A DNA stretch of 42,701 nucleotides from Ureaplasma sp. (GTDB lineage Bacteria; Bacillota_I; Bacilli_A; Mycoplasmatales; Mycoplasmoidaceae): assembly GCA_020024695.1 (NCBI GenBank), contig JAHHTK010000007.1:1-42701 (forward strand). The letters are read 5' to 3'. This document shows, piece by piece, positions 7,125 to 16,730 of this stretch. Numbering within the stretch: position 1 is the stretch's first letter; each line of letters opens with the position of its first letter. The position numbers were made by a program, and so were the translations under genes. Under the pieces are notes generated by a model, which was given only the letters and a program-made list of their open reading frames with translations, had not been told where the DNA came from and made no database searches.

Positions 7125-8720
7125 TTATTTTAAAGGTTTAAAATTCTTAGCTGCTGGGGTTTTATTTAACCCTGGCATTCGGATAACTGAGTTCGTTACT
7201 GGAATGATAATTCCAGCAGCATGGTTAATTTCAAAGTGATCAATATGTAAGTCGTGATCTTGATAAACATCTAATGCTTTCGCATCATCAGTTAAACTAT
7301 ATGGGTTCTTTGCATAACAAATATAGTAGTTTTCAAAATCTTTTAATTCTGGTAATTGAGCTTGTGCAGTTTCACTTAAAATAACATCTTTAGCATGATA
7401 AACTTTTTTAGCCACGGTGTGCAATTTCATCATTAAACTATCTTTATCATTGTATAAAGTTTTAAAGTTATCTTGGTTGGATTTAGAATTAATAGTTTCA
7501 ATTAAGATATCAATTAATGGTTTAGCATTATTAGGACCTCAAGTATAACTGTCACAAATACCATAAGTGATGTTCGCTTCTTTTAATAAAGATTCTAATA
7601 ATTCTAATTCAGTTTTATCATCAGTTTCATATTTATTGATGACTGCCATATATGGGGTGTGGTATTGTTTAATATGATCAATATGAGCTAAGATGTTGTT
7701 AAAGCCAGAACGGATTTGTTCACTTCTGTTTTCATTTGGGGTTCCGTGTTCATAAGTAGCCCGAATAGAAACAACTAAACAAATAGCACTTGGTTGTAAC
7801 TCAGCCGCATCCATTTTAATGTTACAGAACTTTTCTAATCCTAAATCAGACCCGAAACCACATTCTGTTACAACATAATCAGCCATTTGCATTGCTGTTT
7901 TGGTAGCAATAATACTGTTACATCCGTGAGCAATGTTGGCAAATGGTCCCCCGTGAACTAAACATGGTGAACCAAAGACACTAGATACTAAGTTTGGATA
8001 TAAAGCATCATTTAAAATGGTCATTAAAGCGTCAATAATTTCTAAATCCTTGATAGTAATCGCATGGTTGTCCCGACTATAAGCAACGATTGTTTTTTCA
8101 AGTTTTTCACGCATTTCTTCCCGATTATTGACTAAACAGAACAAAGCCATCATATCACTTGCAGCCGTAATATTAAAACTGGTGTGAATTGATTCGCCTG
8201 CTTTATTCACCTTTTCTAAAATGACATTTCGTAAACCCCTGTCATTTAAGTCTTCACAACGTTTTCAAATAATTCTATTGGGGTCAATATTTAAACTTGA
8301 TTCTTGTCAAATTTCATTTTCAATGACGGCACTAATTAAATTATTGGCACTCGCAATCGCACTAAAATCACCTGTAAATTGTAAATTAATTTTGTCAAAT
8401 GGTTCTAGTTTAGCTAATCCACCCCCAGAACCCGTTCCCTTCATGCCAAAAACTGGGCCCATACTTGGTTCTCTTAAGGCACCAACCGCATTATAACCAT
8501 TGGCATTTAAACCATCTAATAATCCGATTGAAATGGTGGTTTTCCCTGCCCCTGCTAATGGGGGGTTCATAGCTGTTACAACAACTAATTTAGAAGGATG
8601 ATCAATAGGATTGACCTTTTTAATTTTGGCAATTTCGTTAGTATATAAATCTAAATCACTAATGGGTAAGTGGTGTTTTTTGATTATGTTTAAAATTTTA
8701 ATATCATGAATATCAAACAT
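7125..8720 (-). CDS. fhs: Formate-tetrahydrofolate ligase
   Basis: 531-aa enzyme that makes 10-formyl-THF from formate, THF and ATP. The product is the donor for Fmt, also in this window. Family landmarks are VVVTAMNPPLAGAGKTT (residues 47-62), REPSMGPVFGMKG, the glycine-rich GTGSGGGLAK and FTGDFSAI. The nucleotide-binding loop reads AGAGKTT instead of the usual AGEGKTT. The frame contains several TGA-Trp codons. It is the last gene of the operon starting at 11390, 11 bases after the membrane-protein gene, and is followed by a terminator. It is slightly shorter than the usual 555 aa. Confidence 0.93.
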
Positions 8721-8731
8721 CGCAGCCTCCT

Positions 8732-10156
8732 TTATTTATATTTGCAAGTTGCCTTGTCTTTTTTAGTTTGACGTTGTTTTTTTAAAATAGCATCCACAAT
8801 GAGATAAATACAAATGCCAACCACAGTGACACAACAGAATGTAATTAACCCAATTTTGTATGAAGTTTTACTAATGTCTTTGTAGTATCCAATGGTTAAA
8901 CTCTTTTCATAATAAGCATCTTTTTCAATGATTTTATTTAAAACCACAAAACCAATTAAAGATAATACAATGAACACAAATAAAACCCCAAAGACCCCAA
9001 TAGAACCATAAAAGGATAAATACATATCTCGGTTATGACTAAAATTTCAAGACTGATTATTAGCTAAATAAATAATAAAAATGGTTAAGCCAAATAAAAA
9101 GATTAAGGTAGGCAAGAAATAGGTTAAAAACCCTTGTCAAATCTTATTATGCTTATAAATGGCATTCACATGGTCAAAGTCATTAGCATCCACTTTTTTA
9201 CCAGCAATAAACTCATTCCGATAAATCCGATACTTAGCTGTATTGACAACCTCGTAGATTAAAAACGATAAACTAATCACAATCCCAATTGATAATGGTA
9301 AATAATCTAAACTCTTGAAAGCGAATTGGTCATAGTGTTTGATTTGAGCAAAAATCCCTAAGGCTAACACGGTAATAATGGTGACGCTCACTAAACATCA
9401 TAATGTTAAACTTAAGACACTAAAGACATATTTAGTGTGAAATAAATCTCGGTATGATGACCCCGAAAGGACAATGTTTTGACTGTAGTTTTTTTCATCC
9501 ACATTTTCAGTCATGGTCATGTCTTTGGTTTTATACAATTGATAATCATTGTTATCATATTGTTTTCGTTGGGAATTGGTTCGTTTTGGATCAATGAAAT
9601 AAGTATCTTTGGGTTTGGCATTAATTTGTTTTTGTTCATCAAAAGCATAATTAATGTGGGTTTCAGGTGCTGGTTCTGGAACTGAAACAACTGAAGCAAC
9701 TGGAACCACTACTGGTTCTGGTTTAGGTTCAGGGGTTGGTTCAACAACTGCACTTGAAGGTGCTTGATTTGAACTAACAACAACAGGTTCAACCACAACT
9801 TCTTTCTCTACTTGTGGTTTTTCTGCAACTTTAGTTTCAGGCTGAACACTTTCTTTCTCATCAAAATTGATTAAAGGTTTGACTTCAATTTCTGGTTCAT
9901 TGTTTAAATTGAAATCAAGCATTTCATCCTGAATACCTAAGGGTTGGGGATTTCCATCAGCATCGATATCAAATAACTCATTGTCTTGAGCAATTAATGG
10001 TTCAAAATCTTTTTGTTGAGCTGGTTCATTAATATAGTCTTCATACAATAAGATTTGTTCATCATCATCTTCATCAACAAAATTAAAACCATCTTCATGA
10101 ATGATTTTTTTGGGTGGTTCTGACGTATTTAAAGGATGTCTTTTTTCAAAAAACAT
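8732..10156 (-). CDS. Membrane protein with acidic/Pro-rich cytoplasmic arm (MSC_0882-like)
   Basis: 474 aa. Residues 1 to about 240 are hydrophilic and of low complexity: an Asp/Glu-rich block (VDEDDDEQ) and a Pro/Glu/Val-rich block (PTPEPKPEP) with no signal peptide. Five hydrophobic helices follow at about 246-271, 286-304, 340-366, 378-408 and 434-458, and the protein ends in a Lys-rich tail. The N-terminus should be cytoplasmic. The layout recalls the MSC_0882 family of mollicute membrane proteins and the acidic Pro-rich scaffolds of some mycoplasma cytoskeletons, but I cannot prove either link. Its ribosome site TTAGGAG overlaps the end of the upstream DUF1600-type gene, so the two are translationally coupled. 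Confidence 0.7.
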
Positions 10157-10163
10157 GTCACTC

Positions 10164-11390
10164 CTAACTAACTGAATTATATAAAATAACTCTAGTTTGT
10201 TTAACCCAAAAGTGACGATTTGTTCATCAAAGAAGTGTAATTATGGCTGTAAAGATTAAAACAAAGGCTGGATAAATTAAAAACATTCAATAACTACCAC
10301 CATGACCAGCATGTCCGATCACTAAATCGGGATTGGTATTTGTCATACTTGAATAGACAGATGTCCCACACATTATTGGTGTAATTAACACATACACCCC
10401 ATAAATCGCAGGCACAATTAAACTATATTTTAAAGTGGTTAAATAATCGTTATAGAACCGTCCTTGGGTCTTAAAAATAAAGACAAAGGTCAAGACATAT
10501 ATGATCGGATTAATAATGTGTTCAAAAACAGTTCTAGCAATTTTATAAGGATAAGGTTTATAACTTTTTTCAAAATTAAATGGTAAGATACCAAAATTAA
10601 AAGTTAAGGAAACTACAATGATATAAGCTCCAAGAGCAATTAAAACATCGTTATATTTAAAGATTTTTCATTGGGGATTAAATACATAAATTACCAATGC
10701 TAAATAACATAGCAAGTTTGTTTCAATGGTAAAGTATTGAAGACTATCAAACCATAAGTTTGTGTTATATCCAACTTGGGTTTTGATTTGGTTTAAATCT
10801 TGGCTCCGAAATAAAGAGAATCAAATAATGGGGCTAGTAATAATTAAACTAACAACAGCTAATCAATAACCAATGGAACGTTTAAAACTAAATTCATTAT
10901 AGGTGCGATCATTAGCGAATCAACTCTTAACATAAAGTCAAAAACTAGTTCAATTTAAATGGATTAATTCATAAATTCAAAGGCCAGTATTCAATCCAAA
11001 AATAAAACTGAAACAATATAAATAACCAAATTTAAATTGTTGTTTTTGGACCATATTAACCCCTAATTTAATTGATCAGGCACTTAACATAACATATCAG
11101 GCCCCAAAAAAGATGCCAACAGCCCGAAAAGTCCGAATATTTTGAGGTAAGGGTTGGGGTAAAAAGTTGGTGTGTCCTTGGAGACCAATTTGTAATGGTA
11201 ACACTGACCGATTTAAATAATCTGGTTGGTAGCCAATTCCTATGCACACGGCAAACAAAATAAACATGACCATATTTAAAAATAATAGTCACACCAATTT
11301 ATTAGCTAAGAATTGATGCAAGTCAGTTTGGTAGGTATATTGGTTATAAAAAGGACGACTTGAAAAGATATTTGGTTTTTTTGCAGGCAT
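10164..11390 (-). CDS. DUF1600-type multi-spanning membrane protein
   Basis: 408-aa protein made almost wholly of hydrophobic helices (about nine) with aromatic-rich connecting loops and a conserved-looking HAGHGGSYW near the C-terminus. Length, topology and operon setting agree with the mollicute DUF1600 membrane family, whose function is unknown. The start at 11390 is chosen because the ATG ten bases upstream is out of frame and soon reaches a stop; the AAGGAG site is a little far from it. TGA encodes many Trp codons, so a standard-code reading shows only fragments. First gene of an operon with the MSC_0882-like protein and fhs. Confidence 0.65.
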
Positions 11391-11419
11391 TATTTGTCAT
11401 TTTCTCCTTTTTTAGGGTA

Positions 11420-11429
11420 ATTATATAAT
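11420..11429. promoter_or_regulatory. Shared palindromic -10 (ATTATATAAT) for divergent operons
   Basis: The perfect ten-base palindrome contains TATAAT on both strands. On the minus strand a -35 TTGCCA lies 18 bases upstream, driving the DUF1600-type/fhs operon. On the plus strand the same box lies 13 bases before the ATG at 11443; no good plus-strand -35 is visible. Confidence 0.6.
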
Positions 11430-11442
11430 GAAAGGAAAAAAT

Positions 11443-11691
11443 ATGGCAAACAGCAAATCATTTAGTCATGCATTTACCCCGTGACATGGGGTTTTATATA
11501 CCACCATTGGTACCCAAATGACCCATGGATTTTTACAAATGATTAATGAGTCACTTTATAAATTAAAACATGGGGTTAATTATAACGATTTAACCGCAAT
11601 TTCTAACCACGGACTCGCTCCTCACGTGCGAGCAACTTCTATGCCTTCTAATAGTGCTATTAACTTCGGTTTACCTTGAGGAGGCTATTAA
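11443..11691 (+). CDS. Small protein of unknown function (82 aa)
   Basis: Not recognised. 82 residues, rich in His, Gly, Ser, Asn and aromatic residues, no cysteine and no clear membrane helix, ending in FGLPWGGY. Two TGA codons encode Trp, in TPWHG and in the tail. The ATG at 11443 is preferred over the one at 11428, because 11428 overlaps the -10 box while AAAGGA precedes 11443. It is the first gene of a two-gene unit: the next ATG begins four bases after this stop, and its ribosome site (GAGGAGG) lies inside the end of this gene. An intact frame, promoter, ribosome sites and terminator argue for a real gene. Confidence 0.65.
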
Positions 11692-11694
11692 GAT

Positions 11695-11916
11695 ATGGGT
11701 AAAGGTTTATCTACCATTGCTAAAGCCTATGGGAATGGGAATCCATTTATGAAGTTCCTAGCCGTGGCAGTGCTTTATAGTGCGGCTTTGACAATCTCTA
11801 GTGACATCGGGAACATTGTCTCAACTTTAACCACTGAACCCGACCCTATTTATGAACAACCAGAGCCCCATTATCAAATAATGTTGGTTCCTAACACTTA
11901 CCAGAAAACCCTTTAA
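11695..11916 (+). CDS. Small single-pass membrane protein (73 aa)
   Basis: Not recognised. The N-terminus is Gly-rich and slightly basic (MGKGLSTIAKAYGNGNPF). One hydrophobic helix follows at about residues 19-40, then a short acidic, Pro-rich tail (EPDPIYEQPEPHY). With positive charge before the helix, the tail is likely outside. Translation is coupled to the 82-aa gene upstream. A bidirectional terminator follows directly. The pair could be a small secreted or membrane complex, but nothing in the sequence names a function. Confidence 0.65.
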   Translation: MGKGLSTIAKAYGNGNPFMKFLAVAVLYSAALTISSDIGNIVSTLTTEPDPIYEQPEPHYQIMLVPNTYQKTL

Positions 11917-11923
11917 TAAAAAG

Positions 11924-11955
11924 ACCACGAAAGAGATCTTCTTTCGTGGTTTTTA
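11924..11955. terminator. Bidirectional terminator between convergent genes
   Basis: ACCACGAAAGA/TCTTTCGTGGT perfect 11-pair stem with a short loop, A-run to the left and T-run to the right. It ends the small-protein pair on plus and the DUF2779-type gene on minus, whose stop codon overlaps its edge. Confidence 0.93.
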
Positions 11956-14079
11956 ATAGCCTAACTTCTTGGCTAAATCGTTATAGTATTGTGGGTTTTT
12001 AGCAATTTCTTTTGCTAAATATTCAACGGCAATCATCGCACGGACGTCATTTTCGCAATAACATTGAATTGATGCTAAAAATTCGTCTCAGGTTTGATCA
12101 GTTTCCATATCATAAAAATATTTAGTTGTTTGGGTTTGACATTCAGTCCCGTTATGAACGGTTAACAACCCATCTACATAAGAAACACATTTCGTTTCGT
12201 TATAAATAGCAGGGTTGTAAAGATTAACTAATGGCAAGACTTTTTTAATTGAATAAAAACCATGCAACTGTTTTACTAAAATTGGACACTCAATCCGAGC
12301 ATTTTTATCTTTAGGATTGGTACTATTTTTCTTACCCTTATAGTTGTATCATTCAGCTAAATCTACAATGTTGTCATTAATGCACTCTACTTTTTTAGTG
12401 TATTCAGGTTCATTAATGAATTCGGCCATTTCTTTTAACCGTGATTTTTCAAAGTTCTTGTTATAAACAATGTAAGAATAATCAGGACCTTCATATAGCT
12501 CATCAATTACTGATTTCATTCAGTTGTTGTCAATTTGTTTAGGATGACAACACATATTTAAACATGGAGCATCACTAATTGGGGTTCCATCATGGTGGTC
12601 TTTAATAATAGAACATTGGGTAATGGCTTGTAAAAATGGAGTTGAGTTATCCACAGCACGGACCGCAGTATTAATTGATTCAAAGTCAAAGTAAACCTTT
12701 TTATCCTTTAATAATGATAAGTGGTAGTTTCAAGCTTCTTGATTAACTTTAAAAGCAGGTAGATGGGCAGCAAAACTGGCTTCATATTCCTCAGCTTGCT
12801 TTTCATATTTAATGTCATGATCTTTCATGACCATAAATAAATCATGAGCACTCATATGAGGTTTTAAAGAACTCATAATTTCAGGTTTAATTTTTAATAA
12901 ATTCCCACTGTAGGCAAATAAATCATAACCTTTAGCAATATAAAGTTTCTTTAAATCAACTCAATAGTCAGTATTTTTGATTAGTCCTTTGTCTTGAAAA
13001 CTTGGCACAAACTTTTCTGGTTTCACATTTGGTTTATGTTTTTCAACTTCTAATAAATAGTTTTTCCGAGTTTTTAAGTCTCGAATGGCATCATTAAAAT
13101 TCATTAATAATTCCACCACTTTAGTTCGCACTTTATATTCTTGGGTTGAAATTAAACCATCTTCTTTGGCTTCGTTAATGGAATCCATAGTTCAGGTAAA
13201 AATATCATCAAAATAAGCAGTGTGGTCAAATTTTTCATTTACCCGAATCCCTAATTTGACATTCCGTTTCGTTTGGAATGATTTATCATTCGCTGGAGTG
13301 GCAGTTGGTGATTTCCCTAACCCACACGAATCAGTAATCACGAATGGAGCCGTAAATTTAGGGGCCTTAACATAATCAATAATACATAAACGATAGTTAT
13401 ACAAGAAAGTATTATCAGGCATATATTCTTGTAAACTATGTTCCACAACTTTATGTTGGTAATAAAGGTCAAACACATGCACTAATTTTGTTGACGAAGT
13501 CCCTTTGGTTTCAATAATATAAATATCATTGTGTAATTTGACTAAGGCGTCACACTTGGTAATCAAACCTTTTTCTTGTCAAATAAAGGTTGGTTGAAAC
13601 ATGATTAATTTATCATGTTGTTCAAAATCTTGCTTAGTGATTTCAGCTAAGCTATCAACGTTTTTATAACGGTATTGTTGGTCATCATAATCAATTATTT
13701 GACAACCTTGACTGCTATAAGTTGCCCGAATATGTTCTTTAGATCACTTATCTAAAATATTCCCTTGCACAATTAAGATGTTGTTTTGATCAACTTCTTT
13801 ATGCTTGACTAAATATTCTTCATATTCTTTTTGGTCTCAGTCAGCTGCGACATCTTGACGGTCAAATAAAGCGGCTTTATAGTATTCATAAGCATCCACT
13901 TCATATTCTTCATCTTCATCGTCAAGTTCGTCATCATCATCAAGGCTTAATTGGGAATATTGGTTTAATTCCACATTAATTGCAGCTTGAATTTCATCAT
14001 TACTATAAAACCACATGGCTGGTTGTTTTGAATAGTAACCTAAATAGTCGTATTTGGAAATGTATTTGGATTTTTTCAT
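11953..14079 (-). CDS. DUF2779-type protein: PD-(D/E)XK nuclease plus DEDD exonuclease
   Basis: 708 aa. The N-terminus has an acidic patch (DDDDELDDEDEE, about residues 47-58). A PD-(D/E)XK core is readable with Asp177 (ITKCDALVK) and Glu190-x-Lys192 (IIETKG). The C-terminal third has a DEDD-type exonuclease signature: Asp465 and Glu467 in YFDFES, YNKNFE (residues 539-544), and Asp678 in YCENDV. This arrangement matches the DUF2779 family common in mollicutes, which is of unassigned function; joint nuclease activity is my inference from the motifs. The ATG follows the fmt stop by one base, so it is coupled to fmt. The frame needs several TGA-Trp codons. Confidence 0.8.
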
Positions 14080-14080
14080 T

Positions 14081-15007
14081 TTATTTACTTACTTCAAACG
14101 GGTGGTGACCATTAATTAAAGCTTTGACAGCGACCATATTTTTATTTGGTAATTGTAACTTTGTAATAATAATGTCGTTGTCAAAAGTAGCAATATGAAT
14201 CCCTTGTGTATCAATTTTACTAATTGAACCAGGACTCAAAGTTGACTTACAACTTGAGATGATCGCATCCCCAATTTTAACTTCTAAATCTTGATATTTT
14301 CAAATGGCCTTTGGTTTATCTAAAAGACCTAAAATTTTCTTTAACACTAACACACTGGAGTTGTGAAAATCAAGGATTTGATTATCTTTGTTAATGTTAT
14401 AACCATAAGTCACAAATTGTGGATCTTGTGGATAAGTTATTAATTCATGATTAAATAACTTTAATAAATGTTTTTGCATCATATTGCATGCTAAATCACT
14501 TAATTTAGCATACAAACTGCTATATGTTTCATAAAAATCAATGCTGACTTTTTCTTGGACTAACACGTCCCCAGCATCCATTTGTTTCACCATATGCATT
14601 AAACTAATGCCAGTTTCACTTTCATTGTTTAAAATAGCTCATTGAATTGGAGCCCCGCCCCGATATTTAGGCAATAAACTCGCATGAATATTAACACATT
14701 TATAAACTGGTAAATCTAAAATTTTAGTTGGAATAAATTGGCCATAAGCACAGGTAATAATCATATCTGGACTTAAAGCAGCTAATTCATCATAAATTTG
14801 ACCAATCTTTTCAGGTTGAAATAACTTTAAGTTGTGATCTAAACAAAGTTGTTTGACAGGACTCAAAGTAATTTTATTATTTCTGCCATTCACTTTATCG
14901 GGTTGACAACAAACTCCAACCACTTCAATCTCATGAATAGTTAATAAGGTTTCTAAAACATTTTTAGCGATTTCGGGTGTCCCCATAAAAATAACTTTAT
15001 AGGCCAT
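14081..15007 (-). CDS. fmt: Methionyl-tRNA formyltransferase
   Basis: 308-aa enzyme that formylates initiator Met-tRNA using 10-formyl-THF. The N-terminal Rossmann part starts KVIFMGTPEIA. The catalytic core contains VNIHASLLPKYRGGAPIQ with the conserved Asn and His, and the Asp of MDAGDVL, which complete the formyl-transfer site. A C-terminal tRNA-binding domain follows from about residue 205. The gene sits two bases after a membrane-anchored protein gene and one base before the DUF2779-type gene. The formyl donor would come from Fhs at 7125. Confidence 0.95.
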
Positions 15008-15009
15008 TT

Positions 15010-15804
15010 TTATGCCACATTGGTGTCAGTGGTGACAACATCAGTACTTTTAACAATAATATCGCTAAATTCGTTTTCAGTGACTGGTTCTTTTTTATTT
15101 TTCTTAGCTTCTTTAGCTTGTTTTTTAGCTAATGCTTTGTCACGAGCTTGTTGTTGTTTTTCAAATAAACGGTCGTCTTTATCTTTAATTGGTTTAATTC
15201 ATTCCATTTGTTTATCATATTCTTGTAAACCAATAATATTGATCATTCTTTCACGGTTTTTACGGTCGGTACGTTTGTATTCAATCCGACATAAAATAAT
15301 CCGTGGGTCAGCCACCGCTCCAGACTTTGTATCACGAGAAATAAATCAAATCATGTATTCTTCAGGAACTCTGGATAAGGCTTTTTTATAAGCTTTGTGT
15401 TCAATTTTATAAGCGGCTTTATCAGTTTTCTTAAGTTCTTTTAAACGAGCTTGTTGAGCTTCAAAATCCACTTTTTGTTGGGGGGTCATTTTTGATTTAT
15501 CATATGGGTTTGGCACCTTGACAACGTAAGAGTCAATAATTTCTTGACCCACTTCCCCATTGTCTTTTAAGAAGCGTTTTAATGTTCTTCACACTTCATC
15601 TTTAACTGCCCGACCTTCATAACGGGACACTCCGTCACTTTTCTTTCTTTTTCGCATCACCATGACAACGATAATAATGATGGGAATCAAAATTAATAAC
15701 AATAAAAATAAATTGTTATTGGAACCAGATGAACTAGTGTCACTGGCAGCATATGTAGTTGTTGTTTGTGATAAGGTATTTACTATACTATTTAAAATAT
15801 TCAT
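15010..15804 (-). CDS. Single-pass membrane-anchored basic/coiled-coil protein of unknown function
   Basis: 264 aa, not recognised. A short Ser/Thr/Asn-rich N-terminus (probably outside) is followed by one strongly hydrophobic helix at about residues 32-51 and then a run of basic residues (RKRKKSDG), which places the rest in the cytoplasm. The cytoplasmic part is Lys/Glu/Gln-rich and probably helical, with an ordered segment around SRVPEEYMIWFISRD. First gene of an operon with fmt and the DUF2779-type gene. The stop is two bases before the fmt ATG. Confidence 0.7.
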
Positions 15805-15827
15805 GAATATACTCCAAGATTAAATTA

Positions 15828-15833
15828 ATTATA
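15828..15833 (-). promoter_or_regulatory. -10 box of the membrane protein-fmt-DUF2779 operon
   Basis: TATAAT on the minus strand, 23 bases before the first start codon, followed by a CTTGGAG ribosome site. No clear -35. Confidence 0.5.
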
Positions 15834-15934
15834 AAACAAAACTGGGATAAATTTGGACTTTTATAAACGACAAAACCCAATCAAATTCCCCAAAAATGGA
15901 AATTTTTAGTTTTTTTCGAGCAATTTTGCAAATT

Positions 15935-15963
15935 TTGCCCTATTAGGTATTTGTAGTTAGAAT
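15935..15963 (+). promoter_or_regulatory. Promoter of the sigma-like gene
   Basis: TTGCCC, a 17-base spacer and TAGAAT, 28 bases before the start codon. A normal housekeeping-type promoter. Confidence 0.6.
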
Positions 15964-15991
15964 AAGAATATAAATTAAGTTAAATAAAATT

Positions 15992-16633
15992 ATGAATAAA
16001 GATCACCAAGTCGAAGACCGTACTACCATCGCCCAGTGAATCCAAGGGCATGATAAGCAGATTTATGACCTTATCACTACCAAATATCGCAACTACGTTT
16101 TAACCATCATTAACCGTTATGTTATTCGTAGTGGCTTCATGAATAATACCTATCTAGAGATTGATATTATATTCAATGAAGTGATTGATTTTATTTATAA
16201 AGTAGATGTGGAAAAATTTTTGAAGTGAGATTTTAAAACCATCCTCTCACACGCTGCCATCTTCACTACTTCACGTTACATTCGCAACTATCAAACCACC
16301 AAAAAGAAAATCAATCTTATCTGTGGCAATTTAAGTGAAAGCATGTTTATTGTCCCACACGCTCCCACAGCGATGTTGGCGAGCGACTCTCCAGACACCA
16401 CGGCAGAATTTGCTAACCAGAACGTGGTTGAAAGTTTATTAGATGCGACTTTGAACAAGCACGAAAAGCAAGACCAATTACTTTATAAAACTTTATATTT
16501 AAAGTGCAGCGGTTATACCAATAAAGAAATCTGTGAACAATTATCTGTTTCACGCAAATTTGTCTACAACTTATACCAGCGTTGGTACAAGAAAAATAAA
16601 CCAAAAATTACCGAATTATTATGCTTAAATTAA
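15992..16633 (+). CDS. Sigma-70-like regulator with C-terminal helix-turn-helix
   Basis: 213 aa. The N-terminal half (YRNYVLTIINRYV, then a tract with W and FKTILSHAA, then RYIRNYQTTKKK) is arranged like sigma region 2. A low-complexity link of about 30 residues follows. Residues 175-197 form a helix-turn-helix (GYTNKEICEQLSVSR) like region 4 of sigma factors or a LuxR-type domain. Mollicutes usually have only RpoD, and the known alternative factors (MG428 of M. genitalium, which controls recombination genes) are short two-domain proteins like this. I infer an alternative sigma factor; a plain DNA-binding regulator remains possible. Monocistronic, no good Shine-Dalgarno. Confidence 0.6.
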
Positions 16634-16683
16634 AAATTAGGTGCAATTCGTGTAAAATAAGTGGTATTCAATCATTTTATCAA

Positions 16684-16706
16684 AACCCGCAAAACGGGTT
16701 TTTTTT
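16684..16706 (+). terminator. Terminator after the sigma-like gene
   Basis: AACCCG/CGGGTT stem, loop CAAAA, eight T. It sits 25 bases before the permease start, so the permease needs its own promoter or readthrough. Confidence 0.9.
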
Positions 16707-16730
16707 ATACAACAATTAAAGGTTAACGAT

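Noticed and set aside
9479..9699. Overlapping ORFs on both strands in the proline-rich region
   Set aside because: They are shadows of the repetitive Pro/Glu codons of the membrane protein gene at 8732-10156 and lack ribosome sites.
11695..11916. YGNG in the 73-aa protein, as in class IIa bacteriocins
   Set aside because: The class IIa motif needs YGNGVxC with a disulfide. There is no cysteine and no double-glycine leader, so the match is likely chance.
11953..14079. CRISPR-associated (Cas4-like) system around the DUF2779-type nuclease
   Set aside because: No repeat-spacer array or other cas-like gene occurs in the window; neighbours are fmt and a membrane protein.
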